Assembly: GCA_016278615.1 (NCBI GenBank)
Contig: JADQBM010000023.1
Coordinates: 1 to 45,403, forward strand
Reading direction: 5' to 3'
Length of the DNA: 45,403 nucleotides
Origin: Clostridia bacterium
GTDB lineage: Bacteria > Bacillota > Clostridia > Peptostreptococcales > JAAYPU01
Shown here: positions 1 through 8,879 of the stretch, one piece after another
How the letters are laid out: every line of letters begins with the position of its first letter
Position numbering within the stretch: the first letter of the stretch is position 1
Program-made: the position numbers and the translations under genes
Notes under the pieces: model-generated
Databases searched by the model: none
Told to the model about the DNA's origin: nothing
Seen by the model: only the letters and a program-made list of their open reading frames with translations

Positions 1-669
1 CCCAGTGGCGTGGGAAAAACCACATTAGGATTGCAATTCATGAAAGAAGCAGCCTGTAGGGCAGAACGTTCAGTGATTTATACTTTTGAAGAAGGGGTAG
101 AAACCTTAATAAAGAGAAGCGCGAACATTAATATTCCAATTGAGCAAATGATAAGTCGTGGGTCCATTTCAATTGTTAAGGTTGATCCTTTAGAATTTTC
201 TCCCGATGAGTTTACGCATATGGTGAGAATGGAAGTAGAAGAAAAGAATGCCAGTATTGTGATGATCGATAGTCTTTCTGGCTACACTCTTTCGTTTAAA
301 GATATGACCGATGAAGACAAATTAATTAAAAACCTACATTCATTAAATGAATATTTAAAGAATATGGGCGTAACAATTATTCTAATCAATGAAATGGAAA
401 ATATAACAGGAGGGTTTAAGGCTACAGATGTAGGAATAAGTTATCTTGCAGATAATATTATTTTCCTTCGTTATCTAGAGATGAAAGGTGAAATCCATAA
501 AGCTCTGGGTGTTCTAAAAAAACGTCTGAGCGACTTTGAGAAAAGTATACGCGAATTAGAAATTACTGAATGTGGCATCAAAATAGGAAAGCCATTGAAT
601 AATCTTCAAGGCGTTCTCAGTGGAAACCCTCATATTATTCAAAATAATGACAATGGTTTAAATAATTAA
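1..669 (+). CDS. KaiC-like RecA-superfamily ATPase, 3' part
   Basis: The frame is open at the left edge, so the 5' end lies outside the window. The first visible residues, PSGVGKTTLG, are a Walker A loop, and VMIDSLSGY near residue 90 is the Walker B strand with its aspartate. This pattern and the ~220 visible residues fit the KaiC/RadA-type ATPase family that often accompanies signalling proteins. The C-terminus continues with a basic stretch (KKRLSDFEKS) typical of these proteins. It is followed 20 bp later by a c-di-GMP/response-regulator gene on the same strand, so the two are probably cotranscribed and act together in signal transduction. The partner signal is not evident. Confidence 0.85.
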   Translation, partial: PSGVGKTTLGLQFMKEAACRAERSVIYTFEEGVETLIKRSANINIPIEQMISRGSISIVKVDPLEFSPDEFTHMVRMEVEEKNASIVMIDSLSGYTLSFKDMTDEDKLIKNLHSLNEYLKNMGVTIILINEMENITGGFKATDVGISYLADNIIFLRYLEMKGEIHKALGVLKKRLSDFEKSIRELEITECGIKIGKPLNNLQGVLSGNPHIIQNNDNGLNN

Positions 670-689
670 ATGAATGTAAGGGGATAAAC

Positions 690-2429
690 ATGCAGAAAGT
701 TGCTGTATTTTTGAAGCATAAAAAAAATAGCGTATTGCTAGAGGAATTTCTTGATGAAAAATATGAAGTGGTGCAATGCACCAAGGTAAACTTATTTGAA
801 AAGTGTTATGATTTAATCATTATAGATGACTTTATTCTAAATGAAATCTCAAGTGACATAGAAATTATGAAAAAAAGACAAGATCCAATCTTTTTACCTT
901 TTCTCCTTATTACTTCATATAAAGGGGAAAATATCATAAAAGACAATCCATTGTGTAAAAAGGTTGATGATTTTGTTAAAACGCCTATTGATAAGTCTGA
1001 ACTGGCATACAGAGTAAATAGTTTGTTAGAAGCTAGAAAACTATCTATAGAATCCGACAGAAGATATTATGCCCTTACTGAAAACTTGCCATTAGGAGTT
1101 TGTATTATCCAAAATCAGAAATTTGTATATGTTAATTCAATATTGGCTAAAAAAAATACTAAGGAAAAAATTGTGGGAACACCTTTTATAAATTATATCC
1201 ACCCTGAAGATCAAGAAAAAGCATTAAAATACTATCAAGAAATGGTTACGAACCATGAAAAAAAATCTTCGAGTAATCTCCGAATTGTTGATAACAACGA
1301 AACAAGGTGGATTAATTTTCATGCCCAAAGAATTACTCATAAGGCAGAGCTTGCTCTATTAATTATTATATTGGATATAACAGAAAAAATAATAAAAGAT
1401 GCTCATGTGGAATACCTAAGCTATCATGATGGATTGACAGGTGTATATAACAAAACCTTTTTTGTAAAAGAGCTGGAAAGGATAGAGAAACAAAACATGC
1501 TCCCCCTAACAATTATTATGGGCGACGTAAATAATTTGAAGCTGGTAAACGATGCCTTCGGTCATGTAGAAGGGGATAAGTTAATAAAAAAAGTTGCAGG
1601 AATAATACAGGAATGTTGCAGAAAAGATGACATTGTTGTTCGGTGGGGCGGAGATGAATTTATGATTATATTACACCATGCCTATTCGACTGATGCTGCA
1701 AAAGTTTGTAAGAGAATTAAAGAATCTTTAGATAAAACTGAAGACATTCAGATTAAAATAAGTATTGCTCTTGGTTATGCAACGAAAGATACAAAGGAAC
1801 AATCAGTAGAAGAAATTCTCAAGGAAGCTGAGAATAGAATGTATCGTAATAAACTAACAGAAAACGCCAGTACACGACATGCTGTCATTGATTCTTTAAA
1901 TAAGACTTTAAAGGAAAAGTCTTTCGAAACAGAAGAGCATACCATACGATTACAAAAATTAGCAGTGGAGATGGGTAAAGAACTACGATTATCTGATGAT
2001 AAATTGGATGAATTAAGTCTTTTGGCTTCTTTGCATGATATTGGTAAGGTAGGTATTCCAGAAAAAATTTTATTGAAGACAGGAAAACTGAGCCCAAATG
2101 AATGGGAAATAATAAAAAAGCACCCGGAAATAGGCTATAGAATTGTCAAATCTATTCCTGAACTTGCTCATGTGGCAGAGGCTATTTTATCTCATCATGA
2201 AAAGTGGGATGGATCAGGATATCCACGGGGGCTTAAAGGCAATCAGATTCCAACAATTTCACGAATAATATCAATTATAGACGCCTATGATGTTATGACC
2301 CATAATAGGGCATATAAAAAGACTGTTACTCAGTATGAAGCAATAAAAGAAATCAAGAAATGTACTGGCCACCAATTTGATCCTGATTTAGTAAACCATT
2401 TTATCCGCCGGATGGAAACATGTCAATAG
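690..2429 (+). CDS. REC-like / PAS / GGDEF / HD-GYP c-di-GMP protein
   Basis: A 579-residue multidomain signalling protein. Residues ~1-115 resemble a receiver domain (LIIIDDF, then KTPIDKSEL in the place of the conserved Lys). A PAS domain follows at ~125-235. The GGDEF domain at ~245-395 has an intact active-site motif, RWGGDEFMII, so cyclase activity is plausible. The C-terminal HD-GYP domain (~405-575) has HDIGK and DGSGYPRGLKG, the hallmarks of a c-di-GMP phosphodiesterase. One polypeptide could therefore both make and degrade c-di-GMP. The start follows a GGGGATAAAC ribosome site and sits just after the KaiC-like gene, suggesting an operon. Which activity dominates cannot be read from sequence. 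Confidence 0.92.
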   Translation: MQKVAVFLKHKKNSVLLEEFLDEKYEVVQCTKVNLFEKCYDLIIIDDFILNEISSDIEIMKKRQDPIFLPFLLITSYKGENIIKDNPLCKKVDDFVKTPIDKSELAYRVNSLLEARKLSIESDRRYYALTENLPLGVCIIQNQKFVYVNSILAKKNTKEKIVGTPFINYIHPEDQEKALKYYQEMVTNHEKKSSSNLRIVDNNETRWINFHAQRITHKAELALLIIILDITEKIIKDAHVEYLSYHDGLTGVYNKTFFVKELERIEKQNMLPLTIIMGDVNNLKLVNDAFGHVEGDKLIKKVAGIIQECCRKDDIVVRWGGDEFMIILHHAYSTDAAKVCKRIKESLDKTEDIQIKISIALGYATKDTKEQSVEEILKEAENRMYRNKLTENASTRHAVIDSLNKTLKEKSFETEEHTIRLQKLAVEMGKELRLSDDKLDELSLLASLHDIGKVGIPEKILLKTGKLSPNEWEIIKKHPEIGYRIVKSIPELAHVAEAILSHHEKWDGSGYPRGLKGNQIPTISRIISIIDAYDVMTHNRAYKKTVTQYEAIKEIKKCTGHQFDPDLVNHFIRRMETCQ

Positions 2430-2435
2430 AGTCGG

Positions 2436-2616
2436 CAGCCTGGAGAGCTGCTATGATTTTCTTTGACTGAGTAATGCCCAACGGGATTTCCGCCCGTTAT
2501 CAAGGGAATGCGTATGATAGTGTGTAAATGAGTGGATGTAGTTACATCAATTTAGGTGGTACCGCAGAAGTTATAAGCTTTTTGTCCTATAAAACATAGG
2601 ATGAGGGCTTTTTTGT
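2436..2616 (+). promoter_or_regulatory. T-box leader with terminator (orphan, probably Trp)
   Basis: The T-box core AGGTGGTACCGC is at 2554-2565. It is preceded by a stem with ACGGG/CCCGT arms near 2480-2496 (stem III position) and by CTGAGTA, which usually closes stem I. A terminator with arms GTCCTAT/ATAGGAT and a T run follows at 2577-2616. The stem I region is short and I could not fix the specifier codon; it may be degraded. The next sequence is a dead trpB start, so tryptophan is the likely cognate amino acid (inference). Confidence 0.8.
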
Positions 2617-2664
2617 TTGCCCAAAATCTACAAAATAGAATTCAAAGTATAACGGAAGGTGCAT

Positions 2665-2754
2665 TTAAAGAAAAAAGGGTAATTCGGTGATTATGGTGGA
2701 CAGTATATGCCGGAGACATTGATGAAGGCTGTTCAGGAGCTTGAAGAATCTTGA
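2665..2754 (+). pseudogene. trpB: trpB 5' relic (tryptophan synthase beta)
   Basis: Translating from 2686 gives GDYGGQYMPETLMKAVQELE, which matches the conserved N-terminus of tryptophan synthase beta (FGG.YVPETLM..ELE). Just upstream, KKG..F is recovered only if one base is restored near 2681, and a TGA follows at the end of the matching segment. Nothing downstream resembles the rest of TrpB (normally ~390 residues), so this is a short remnant behind the T-box leader. I see no other trp gene in the window. The next gene is on the opposite strand. Confidence 0.6.
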
Positions 2755-2827
2755 GACAATTATATAGACACTTTGCAAGACCAGGTTTATGGATTCTTTG
2801 TAAATTCGCGTATTCCATTAATTGTAT

Positions 2828-2853
2828 TAAAAAAAGGGACCCAACTGGATCCC
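2828..2853 (-). terminator. Rho-independent terminator
   Basis: On the minus strand GGGATCC-AGTT-GGGTCCC forms a 7-bp hairpin (one G·T pair) followed directly by seven T. It lies 70 bp after the stop of the DUF2318 gene and ends that minus-strand transcript. Confidence 0.75.
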
Positions 2854-2922
2854 AAGTAGTGCGCAAATAAAAAATCCATCTTCTAAACCTGCCATACCTT
2901 TTTACTTTTTTTCCATACTTAC

Positions 2923-3447
2923 TTATTCCGTTTTCCAGTTAGCGGTAAATAATCCTTTATTTTGAGCGATGTAATCCTTTAGAATAACAATATTAGTGCC
3001 ATCATCGGTCTTGTTTTCTTTCATGATGGGAATAGGATTACAGCCATCTCTTTCCTTCTCAACCATATCCATGCTAAACCTATTTCCACAGTTTTGACAA
3101 ATTAAAACATTACCTTCTTGCTTGTAGTATGCTCTTGGAGCACCGTTACATATCTGGCAAGTGTTAAATGCAGTCCTGATGGAACCGTCATTTGCTTTTA
3201 CTGCTAAAACTTCCATATTGGTACTGCCCACTTTTAAAGGATAAAATTTTGCCGTTTCTGTAATCTCACTTTTTGCGATTATTAAATCTTCTCCCGTCGA
3301 CGTTATACGATCTTCTCCTCTGTCGTTGCCCTTAAAACTGAATATCGCTGCAACCACCAATACTGCAATACCAATCCCTATTATCACATACTTTTTTGAC
3401 TTATTTACTGGGCTCCTGTTATTAGTCATCTGCTTTTTATTATTCAT
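2923..3447 (-). CDS. DUF2318 membrane-anchored putative Fe-S protein
   Basis: A 174-residue protein. A single transmembrane segment (VIIGIGIAVLVVAAIF) lies at ~22-38 after a basic N-terminus, placing the rest outside the membrane. The C-terminal half has two CxxC pairs, CQIC (about residue 96) and CQNCGNRFS, plus a late Cys in DGCNPIPI. This is the DUF2318 signature. Members commonly accompany metal or heme transport genes and are annotated as Fe-S-containing, but the function is not established. No transporter gene adjoins it here. It appears to be a single-gene unit with its own terminator downstream. Confidence 0.85.
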   Translation of the reverse strand: MNNKKQMTNNRSPVNKSKKYVIIGIGIAVLVVAAIFSFKGNDRGEDRITSTGEDLIIAKSEITETAKFYPLKVGSTNMEVLAVKANDGSIRTAFNTCQICNGAPRAYYKQEGNVLICQNCGNRFSMDMVEKERDGCNPIPIMKENKTDDGTNIVILKDYIAQNKGLFTANWKTE

Positions 3448-3606
3448 TCACTATTCCACCTTACTAATATAATTAATAAACACATATTAGCAGGTAATTG
3501 TGAAGATTTTATGAAGAACCTATATAAAAGTGTCCTTTTCCATTTCTATTCTTGGTTAAGCTCTTTCAGTAATTCGTCTAAATCGCCTGTTTGCTTCACA
3601 TATTGT

Positions 3607-4317
3607 TTAAACAATAATTGGTATTTCTCTATTGTTAATATCTACTACCTGAATTTCCACTGTGCCTCCTAAATTTTTAGATATTAACTCAGCTAAATCA
3701 TTGAGGGCCATATGGAATTCATCAATTCTTGTTTCATCTACCAATTCAATACACAGGAACGCTCTTTCTGTATTTTCTGTTAGCATTGTTCTTAAAGCTT
3801 CTCTCCAATTCCAACATCTGCATATAGCACCTTCATCATCCTTATAAATTATTTCTCCTGCATATGGCGAATCATTTTCATCATTACCCAATGGGGTGAA
3901 TGCCTCGTTTCCATTTGCCATAGTAAGTCGCATATCCCCTACAAAAGCATCCATATCTTCTCCCCCACAAGGAAGCCCATATCTCAATGAAATTGAATTA
4001 TAGATATCAACAAGAGGATTTATTGTCCCTATTTGATTCCCATTTCTTACCCTTTTTAACAAGGCTTCAATTGATGCCCTTGCGCCTTTCTTGGTTTTAA
4101 ATTTCTGAAAGGCCTCTCTCCAAACCGATATTACTGGATTACTTCTGAATTCTTCATTTTCTAAAAACTTATGCGCTTCTTCCTCTGCTTGTCGTAGCAT
4201 TTCCTCATATTTCCCAGTATCTCGTAATGAATTATCAATCCCGTGACTAATAACGACACCCATCTTTGCATTGGGAAATAAAGACCAAAAATCTTCTTCA
4301 ATTATAAACTTTTTCAT
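3607..4317 (-). CDS. B3/B4 tRNA-binding domain protein
   Basis: The protein of 236 residues matches the stand-alone B3/B4 domain family, related to the editing-type B3/B4 region of phenylalanyl-tRNA synthetase beta. Recognisable segments are the central FRSNPVISVWREAFQKF, LPCGGEDMDAF and the late CRCWNWRE. I chose the ATG at 4317 because it follows GGAGG by five bases; an in-frame ATG 12 bases further upstream would overlap that site. Family members are presumed to bind or edit charged tRNA or free amino acids, but no substrate is known. Neighbours give no clue. Confidence 0.85.
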   Translation of the reverse strand: MKKFIIEEDFWSLFPNAKMGVVISHGIDNSLRDTGKYEEMLRQAEEEAHKFLENEEFRSNPVISVWREAFQKFKTKKGARASIEALLKRVRNGNQIGTINPLVDIYNSISLRYGLPCGGEDMDAFVGDMRLTMANGNEAFTPLGNDENDSPYAGEIIYKDDEGAICRCWNWREALRTMLTENTERAFLCIELVDETRIDEFHMALNDLAELISKNLGGTVEIQVVDINNREIPIIV

Positions 4318-4507
4318 AGGATCCTCCATTTACACAATCTCTTCATCGGCAACTTTTAAAACATATCCATTATACTTTGGATTGTAAATATTCTCCTGTA
4401 CATAGATTCATTTTTTCTTTATTATATCAAAATCAATTTGAAAGTGCCAAAAAATAACTTCCCCTCAATGTTGTCTTTCCTTCGTGTATTTACATTGAGT
4501 CAATAGT

Positions 4508-4544
4508 AAAAAAGCCAAAGTTTTTTTACTAAACTTTGGCTTTA
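4508..4544 (-). terminator. Rho-independent terminator after ric
   Basis: On the minus strand AAAGCCAAAGTTT and AAACTTTGGCTTT form a 13-bp stem around a short A-rich loop, followed by TTTTTTAC. It sits just beyond the stop of the RIC/ScdA gene. The ~180 bp from here to the B3/B4 gene start show nothing else. Confidence 0.8.
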
Positions 4545-4565
4545 TATATATAATACTCAGGCCCC

Positions 4566-5278
4566 TTAATCTTCATTATTTGCTCTAAGGTCTAACTGTT
4601 TAAACAAGATGTTATTTTCCAAATGGATATGTTGAAATAAATCAGCTTCAAGTTCTTGTAATTTTTCAAAAGTCATACTGTAAGAGCCACAACCATCTTC
4701 CGGCACCTTATATTCTTGCGTTATTTTTCTTAACTCTTTAAGCACATCTCCTGATGTATCATGCTCATCTTCTGTTTCCTGTATAGATGTACGAATCTTA
4801 TTAATAAGCTCCTTTGATGGCTTGCCTTCATATTCTTTGATCATTGGAAATAAGATTTCTTCTTCCTTAATCAAATGTTGCTCCAACTCAGTCTTTAAAT
4901 TATGGAATAACTTGTGAACTTTAAAAAGATCACTATGGTTTGACCCATGAACTCTCAGTATTTTGTTGTAAGCTCACTAATCTCAGGAAGAACTTTCTTT
5001 ACAAAAACATGATGTGTATTGATAATATAATCTATTAGGTCACTGGGAGACATTTCTTTAAAATCAACCTGATTTGTATGATTCGTTGTTTCCTTGTAGG
5101 CTTCATCGAGTTTCTCTATCAATTCCTGCTCATTTAATTTTTGTTCTTTGATAGCCTCAGATAACGGCCTGTGTCCACCACAACAAAAGTCAATGTTGTA
5201 TTCTTTAAATATCTCACTTGCTTTTGGCATAATGGATACAATTTCTCCTATACTTTGTGATACATTAAATACGCTCAT
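4566..5278 (-). pseudogene. ric: RIC/ScdA-type Fe-S cluster repair protein, frameshifted
   Basis: The N-terminal part (5278-4955) has the ScdA_N domain with IDFCCGGHRPL, the conserved CCGG motif. The C-terminal part (4886-4566 and upstream) is a hemerythrin-like domain with H/E ligands (EQHLIKEEEILFPMI, HIHLENNILF). The intact family protein is ~235 residues with both domains fused, and it repairs iron-sulfur clusters damaged by nitric oxide or oxygen. Here the reading frames join only if one A is added to AAAA near 4962: the text then continues ILRVHGSNHSDLFKVHKLFH into the second frame. The start at 5278 follows GAGAGG. This is either a real inactivation or a homopolymer consensus error. 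Confidence 0.88.
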
Positions 5279-5328
5279 GTTAGTTCCTCTCTCTCTATTT
5301 TGCATGTCTAATCAACAATACTTAGACC

Positions 5329-5342
5329 TAATTACGTAATTA
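5329..5342. promoter_or_regulatory. Palindrome upstream of ric
   Basis: TAATTACGTAATTA is a perfect 14-bp palindrome 51 bp upstream of the ric start codon. It is a plausible operator for a nitrosative/oxidative stress regulator, but it matches no consensus I can name with confidence. The remaining ~150 bp up to the next gene show nothing definite. Confidence 0.4.
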
Positions 5343-5497
5343 CTTATTTGTTTATTCGGAACCGCAAGGGATAACGAAAGTATTTCCATAATTATTCCTT
5401 AGTATTCAAAGAACATTTTACTTCATCCTTACATTACATTATTTACCCCAACGGAACTACTTAAAACAAACAAGGAGAGGGAACATGAATAATCTAT

Positions 5498-6031
5498 CTA
5501 TTCATCTGTTTCCTTATATGGGAAGAAATACTTATTAAGCAAAGTTGCAACGACAATGCCTACAGATGTAAAAAAAACTCTTAAAAAAACATATGATATT
5601 GTGTGTTCAACATTAAGGGTTGGATCTAAAGCAATACCAAGAAACACGACACAACATATAACAGCTGCATTGTCTCTTTTTATTAGAACACAGACATAAA
5701 TGCAAATCAAAACCCCTATAGGTATGATCAGCGCATAAAGTCCTTCCTTGTAATATGGGATGTATCCCTGTAAATTAATTAGTATAAATCCCATAAACCC
5801 ACCAATTAAAGTTCCTAAGAAACGATACATTCCTATTTCTAAAGACTCCCCAGCCGTTTCCCGCATAACAACTACTGCTGCTATAGCAGCATAAAAAGTA
5901 TTCATGGTATCCATTGGTAATACAAATTGTAGAATTAAGCAAAGAAACACAGCTAAAGATGTTTTTACTGTTCTTAAACCAATTTTGTATCTAGGCGATA
6001 GGTTAAATCTAATACCAAAAATTTCATTCAT
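5498..6031 (-). CDS. FUSC / aromatic-acid-exporter-like membrane protein
   Basis: The 177-residue hydrophobic protein has about five predicted membrane segments: around 20-40, 45-62, 70-88, 95-118 and 125-165. The segment KTSLAVFLCLILQFVLP followed by FYAAIAAVVVMRETAGESLEIGMYR resembles the N-terminal membrane half of the ArAE_1/FUSC family. The usual C-terminal cytoplasmic domain (family members ~300 or more residues) is absent, so this is a short member or a natural truncation. The ATG follows AAAGGGATGA. Transported substrate is unknown; aromatic acids are only a family-level guess. Confidence 0.75.
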   Translation of the reverse strand: MNEIFGIRFNLSPRYKIGLRTVKTSLAVFLCLILQFVLPMDTMNTFYAAIAAVVVMRETAGESLEIGMYRFLGTLIGGFMGFILINLQGYIPYYKEGLYALIIPIGVLICIYVCVLIKRDNAAVICCVVFLGIALDPTLNVEHTISYVFLRVFFTSVGIVVATLLNKYFFPYKETDE

Positions 6032-6114
6032 CCCTTTCTTTTCATTTTTATTTTTTTAAGCGTATTAAGGAAAACTTTTATTATAAAGTTGTTTGTTAAC
6101 CTTTAATGAATCTG

Positions 6115-6450
6115 TTACTCCAACCTTTCCATTAACTTTAAACAATATCCTATACGTTCTATTTCCTCCCGATTTAATATTTCTCCTTCAGGCGGTCTTT
6201 GATTTAATTTAAAAACAACCACGACTTGTCCTATCTCTTGATAGAACTGAATTCTATTTAATGGAATCTTTATTCCTAATAACTCTGACATGATTTCAGC
6301 TGTAGCTTCATGACCAATTGCTGATATATAATCATTTCCCTTTATATATCCTTTAGCGCTTTCAATATCTATGTCTTTTATTCGATATAATCCATTTGTA
6401 GTAGCCACTGTACCATTAAACAGTCCAATAGGTAATTTTTTCTCTTTCAT
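6115..6450 (-). CDS. DUF1874 protein, AcrIII-1/Crn2-like ring nuclease candidate
   Basis: A complete 111-residue protein of the DUF1874 (STIV B116/YddF) family. The motif ISAIGHEATAEIMSELLG places a histidine at residue 47. KLNQRPPEGE gives R85 and E88, the same positions I recall for the catalytic/ligand residues of the viral AcrIII-1 enzyme. That family degrades cyclic tetra-adenylate, the second messenger of type III CRISPR immunity, as an anti-CRISPR in viruses or a ring nuclease (Crn2) in hosts. No cas gene or repeat array is present in this window, and the neighbours are unrelated. YddF homologues also occur on integrative elements, so a mobile origin is possible. Activity is inferred, not shown. 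Confidence 0.82.
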   Translation of the reverse strand: MKEKKLPIGLFNGTVATTNGLYRIKDIDIESAKGYIKGNDYISAIGHEATAEIMSELLGIKIPLNRIQFYQEIGQVVVVFKLNQRPPEGEILNREEIERIGYCLKLMERLE

Positions 6451-6656
6451 GGATAAACAGGCCCTCTTTCATGAAATTTTTATTTTTTTATTATTTCATA
6501 TTGTGTTCACCTAATATTATTCTATCACATTATTTCCTATAAACAATTTTTAGTTAAGCAATTGCAGGAGCTGATGAATCCCACGACCATTAAAACATCA
6601 AAAAAAATTTGAGACCGTCTATAAGTTTGGAAATTTAGTAAGCCCCAATATGATTT

Positions 6657-6694
6657 GAAAATTACTACAAGGAATCACATCCCTGTAGTAATTT
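6657..6694. terminator. Bidirectional terminator hairpin
   Basis: AAAATTACTACA and TGTAGTAATTTT form a 12-bp stem around a loop that pairs further (AGGA/TCCC). Each side ends in a T-rich run. It lies in the 480-bp gap between the oxidoreductase operon and the DUF1874 gene. Confidence 0.65.
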
Positions 6695-6735
6695 TTATTA
6701 CTGAAACCTGCTCTGTCTAAGATAAATCTATAAAT

Positions 6736-6783
6736 CAAAACATGAGCCAGTGGAAAGTTATATAAGCTTTCTCTGACTCATGT
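6736..6783 (-). terminator. Hairpin downstream of the AOR operon
   Basis: On the minus strand CATGAGTCAG...GAAAG and CTTTC...CTGGCTCATG make an imperfect long stem followed by TTTTG. It is ~150 bp after the oxidoreductase stop and may define the transcript end. Confidence 0.5.
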
Positions 6784-6865
6784 ATTTTCATGAAGCGAGA
6801 TGAATATTTTGTGGACAGCAGATGATATAAGCACTCTTCATGATACAGAATATCAATATGACCTT

Positions 6866-6894
6866 GGGAGGCGGGCAAAGCCCACCTCTTTTTA
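6866..6894. terminator. GC-rich hairpin after AOR
   Basis: GAGGCGGGC-AAA-GCCCACCTC forms a strong stem 34-60 bp beyond the AOR stop. The T run is on the plus side only, so for the minus-strand operon it may act as a 3'-end stabiliser rather than a classic terminator. The rest of the gap 6451-6927 shows no coding sequence. Confidence 0.55.
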
Positions 6895-6927
6895 GATCAT
6901 TAGGGAGAAAAAAATATTAAAGAAAGG

Positions 6928-8811
6928 CTAAATTCCTATTGCCCAATCCAGTCCCATTTCTTTTAATTTTGTATCGGGCACTGTCCCCAAATCTTTGTCC
7001 CACCCTGCATATGCATAATAGAGACGTTTTGCCCTTTCAAATTCTTCTTTATTTATTTTATATCCTGCAGAAGGTCCAACATTGTCCAAAGGTTTATATA
7101 ATTTTTCTGGCAAGACATCATCTGAAGCATTAAACCCTTCTCTTTGATTAAATGCTCTAAAGAGTTGTATGCGCCTTTGTCCAATTAACATTAATTCATA
7201 AAGGCTGGTATTCCAACCTGTTGCAGCATTAATAAAACCTACAAGCTTGTTTAAATCAAACATCGTCCAATGACCAAAGATAAACTGACATATACTAAGG
7301 CTATCAATGGCACTAAACCCACACTGGGTCACCCAGAATAACCTGCTCTTCTCCTCAGAAAGTTCTCTTATGTCCTGTGCATCATCAAACCCCAACCCTC
7401 TTAATTTATATGAAATAGGGTCCTCGCCAATATCTCCGTCATGAGCAGAGGATACATGATCCGGACCGAAAGATAAGCAGGCATAAGCCAATGCTAGCGA
7501 AGCTTTGACTTGTGGCATATGCGCAGGGAACTCTTTACCCTTTACATGGACTGCCAATTTCTTGGCTTCTGAACCCCAAAGTTCTGCAACTCTTGCTGTA
7601 CCCTGGCCAAGCACTTTTCCAATCCCTTCTCCTTTGCCGATGAGTTCGAATACTTCAAGTGCTGCCTCTTTATTTCCAAAATGAAGGTCTATACCATCCG
7701 TTTGGTCTTTTCCAATAATACCATGTTCATAACATTCCATAGCAAATCCGACTGTTCCGCCACATGAAATGGTATCAATAGTATTCTTATTGCAGATTTC
7801 ATTAATTTTACTGATGGTAACTAAATCGTCAATACCCAGATTAGAACCACACATGCCAGTGGTCTCATATTCTGGTCCGCCATAATCCGGGTCCACATAG
7901 GGAGCTTCTGTAATCTCGACAACACGCTTACAGCTTTGCGAGCAAGCCCAACAGGTTCCTGTCCTTTTTAGAACGTTGTCTTTTATAGCTTTTGCATTAA
8001 TTCTCTCAACACCCTCAAAGGTACCAGAGGTCCAGTTCCTTGTTGGGACTCCACCTATGGGTGTGTGCCACTCGAAATTTTGATTGGTTCCCAACTCTTT
8101 AAAAGCTGCAGCAAACGAATCTTCCCGGACAATCCGACTGGCCTCCTTTGACATATTATTGATAGCTTCTATATCATGAAAAGTTGGTGTTTGTGTCCCT
8201 CTTACTGCTATTGCTTTAAGATTTTTCGATCCCATGACTGCTCCCATGCCGTTTCTACCATTGAAATGTGAAAGTTCATTTACAATGTTGGCATATCGTA
8301 CTAAATTTTCGCCCCCTGGACCAATACAAGCTACTCTGATTTTATTATCATTTAATTCATTTCTGATTTCAATTTGAGTATCCTTTGTTACTTTACCCCA
8401 AAGGTGTTCGGCACTCCTTATTTCAAATTCACCGTCATGAATCCAAAGATATACAGGTTTTTTCGCCTTTCCGTAGAGTACTATTGCATCAAATCCACTG
8501 AATTTTAGCTCAGGCGCCCAATATCCTCCCGCTTCACTTCCAGCTATTGTATTGGTGAGGGGAGATTTTGAGGTTACTGAATGACGTGATGCACCGCTCA
8601 TTGCGGCGCCAGTCGTAGGTCCAACAGAAAATACAAGTACATTTTCCTCACCAAGGGGATCTGCTTTTGCAGGCATATTCTTGAATACATAATAACCCCC
8701 AAGCAAACTACCTCCGACATATTTTCTATAGAATTTTTCATCTGGTTCTTCCACACGGAAGGTTCCTTTTGTCAAGTTTACATGTAAAACTTTACCGGCA
8801 TAACCTTTCAT
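6928..8811 (-). CDS. Aldehyde:ferredoxin oxidoreductase family (tungsten/molybdopterin)
   Basis: A 627-residue enzyme of the AOR family, oxidising aldehydes to acids (or the reverse) with ferredoxin and a bis-pterin tungsten or molybdenum centre plus a 4Fe-4S cluster. The N-terminal domain starts with the typical GYAGKVLHVNLTKG. The cluster ligands CWACSQSC give Cys287, Cys290 and Cys294; the fourth Cys would be in the TTGMCGSNLG segment. The late motif AIDSLSICQF is in the pterin-binding position. I use the ATG at 8811 after GGAGG. A MoaD-like gene lies 68 bp upstream, and a sugar-type ABC importer precedes it, so the natural substrate may be derived from an imported compound. The paralogue's substrate cannot be read from the sequence. 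Confidence 0.93.
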   Translation of the reverse strand: MKGYAGKVLHVNLTKGTFRVEEPDEKFYRKYVGGSLLGGYYVFKNMPAKADPLGEENVLVFSVGPTTGAAMSGASRHSVTSKSPLTNTIAGSEAGGYWAPELKFSGFDAIVLYGKAKKPVYLWIHDGEFEIRSAEHLWGKVTKDTQIEIRNELNDNKIRVACIGPGGENLVRYANIVNELSHFNGRNGMGAVMGSKNLKAIAVRGTQTPTFHDIEAINNMSKEASRIVREDSFAAAFKELGTNQNFEWHTPIGGVPTRNWTSGTFEGVERINAKAIKDNVLKRTGTCWACSQSCKRVVEITEAPYVDPDYGGPEYETTGMCGSNLGIDDLVTISKINEICNKNTIDTISCGGTVGFAMECYEHGIIGKDQTDGIDLHFGNKEAALEVFELIGKGEGIGKVLGQGTARVAELWGSEAKKLAVHVKGKEFPAHMPQVKASLALAYACLSFGPDHVSSAHDGDIGEDPISYKLRGLGFDDAQDIRELSEEKSRLFWVTQCGFSAIDSLSICQFIFGHWTMFDLNKLVGFINAATGWNTSLYELMLIGQRRIQLFRAFNQREGFNASDDVLPEKLYKPLDNVGPSAGYKINKEEFERAKRLYYAYAGWDKDLGTVPDTKLKEMGLDWAIGI

Positions 8812-8879
8812 ATCAACCTCCACTTTTTAAATACCTTTCTGTGTTTAAAGGTGTATCAAACGTACTTTAAAACACCCAT

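Noticed and set aside
5485-5538. Short plus-strand open frame of 17 codons with a strong AAGGAGAGGG ribosome-like site
   Set aside because: It overlaps the end of the FUSC-like gene on the other strand, has no recognisable sequence and no terminator; the ribosome-like site is probably chance.
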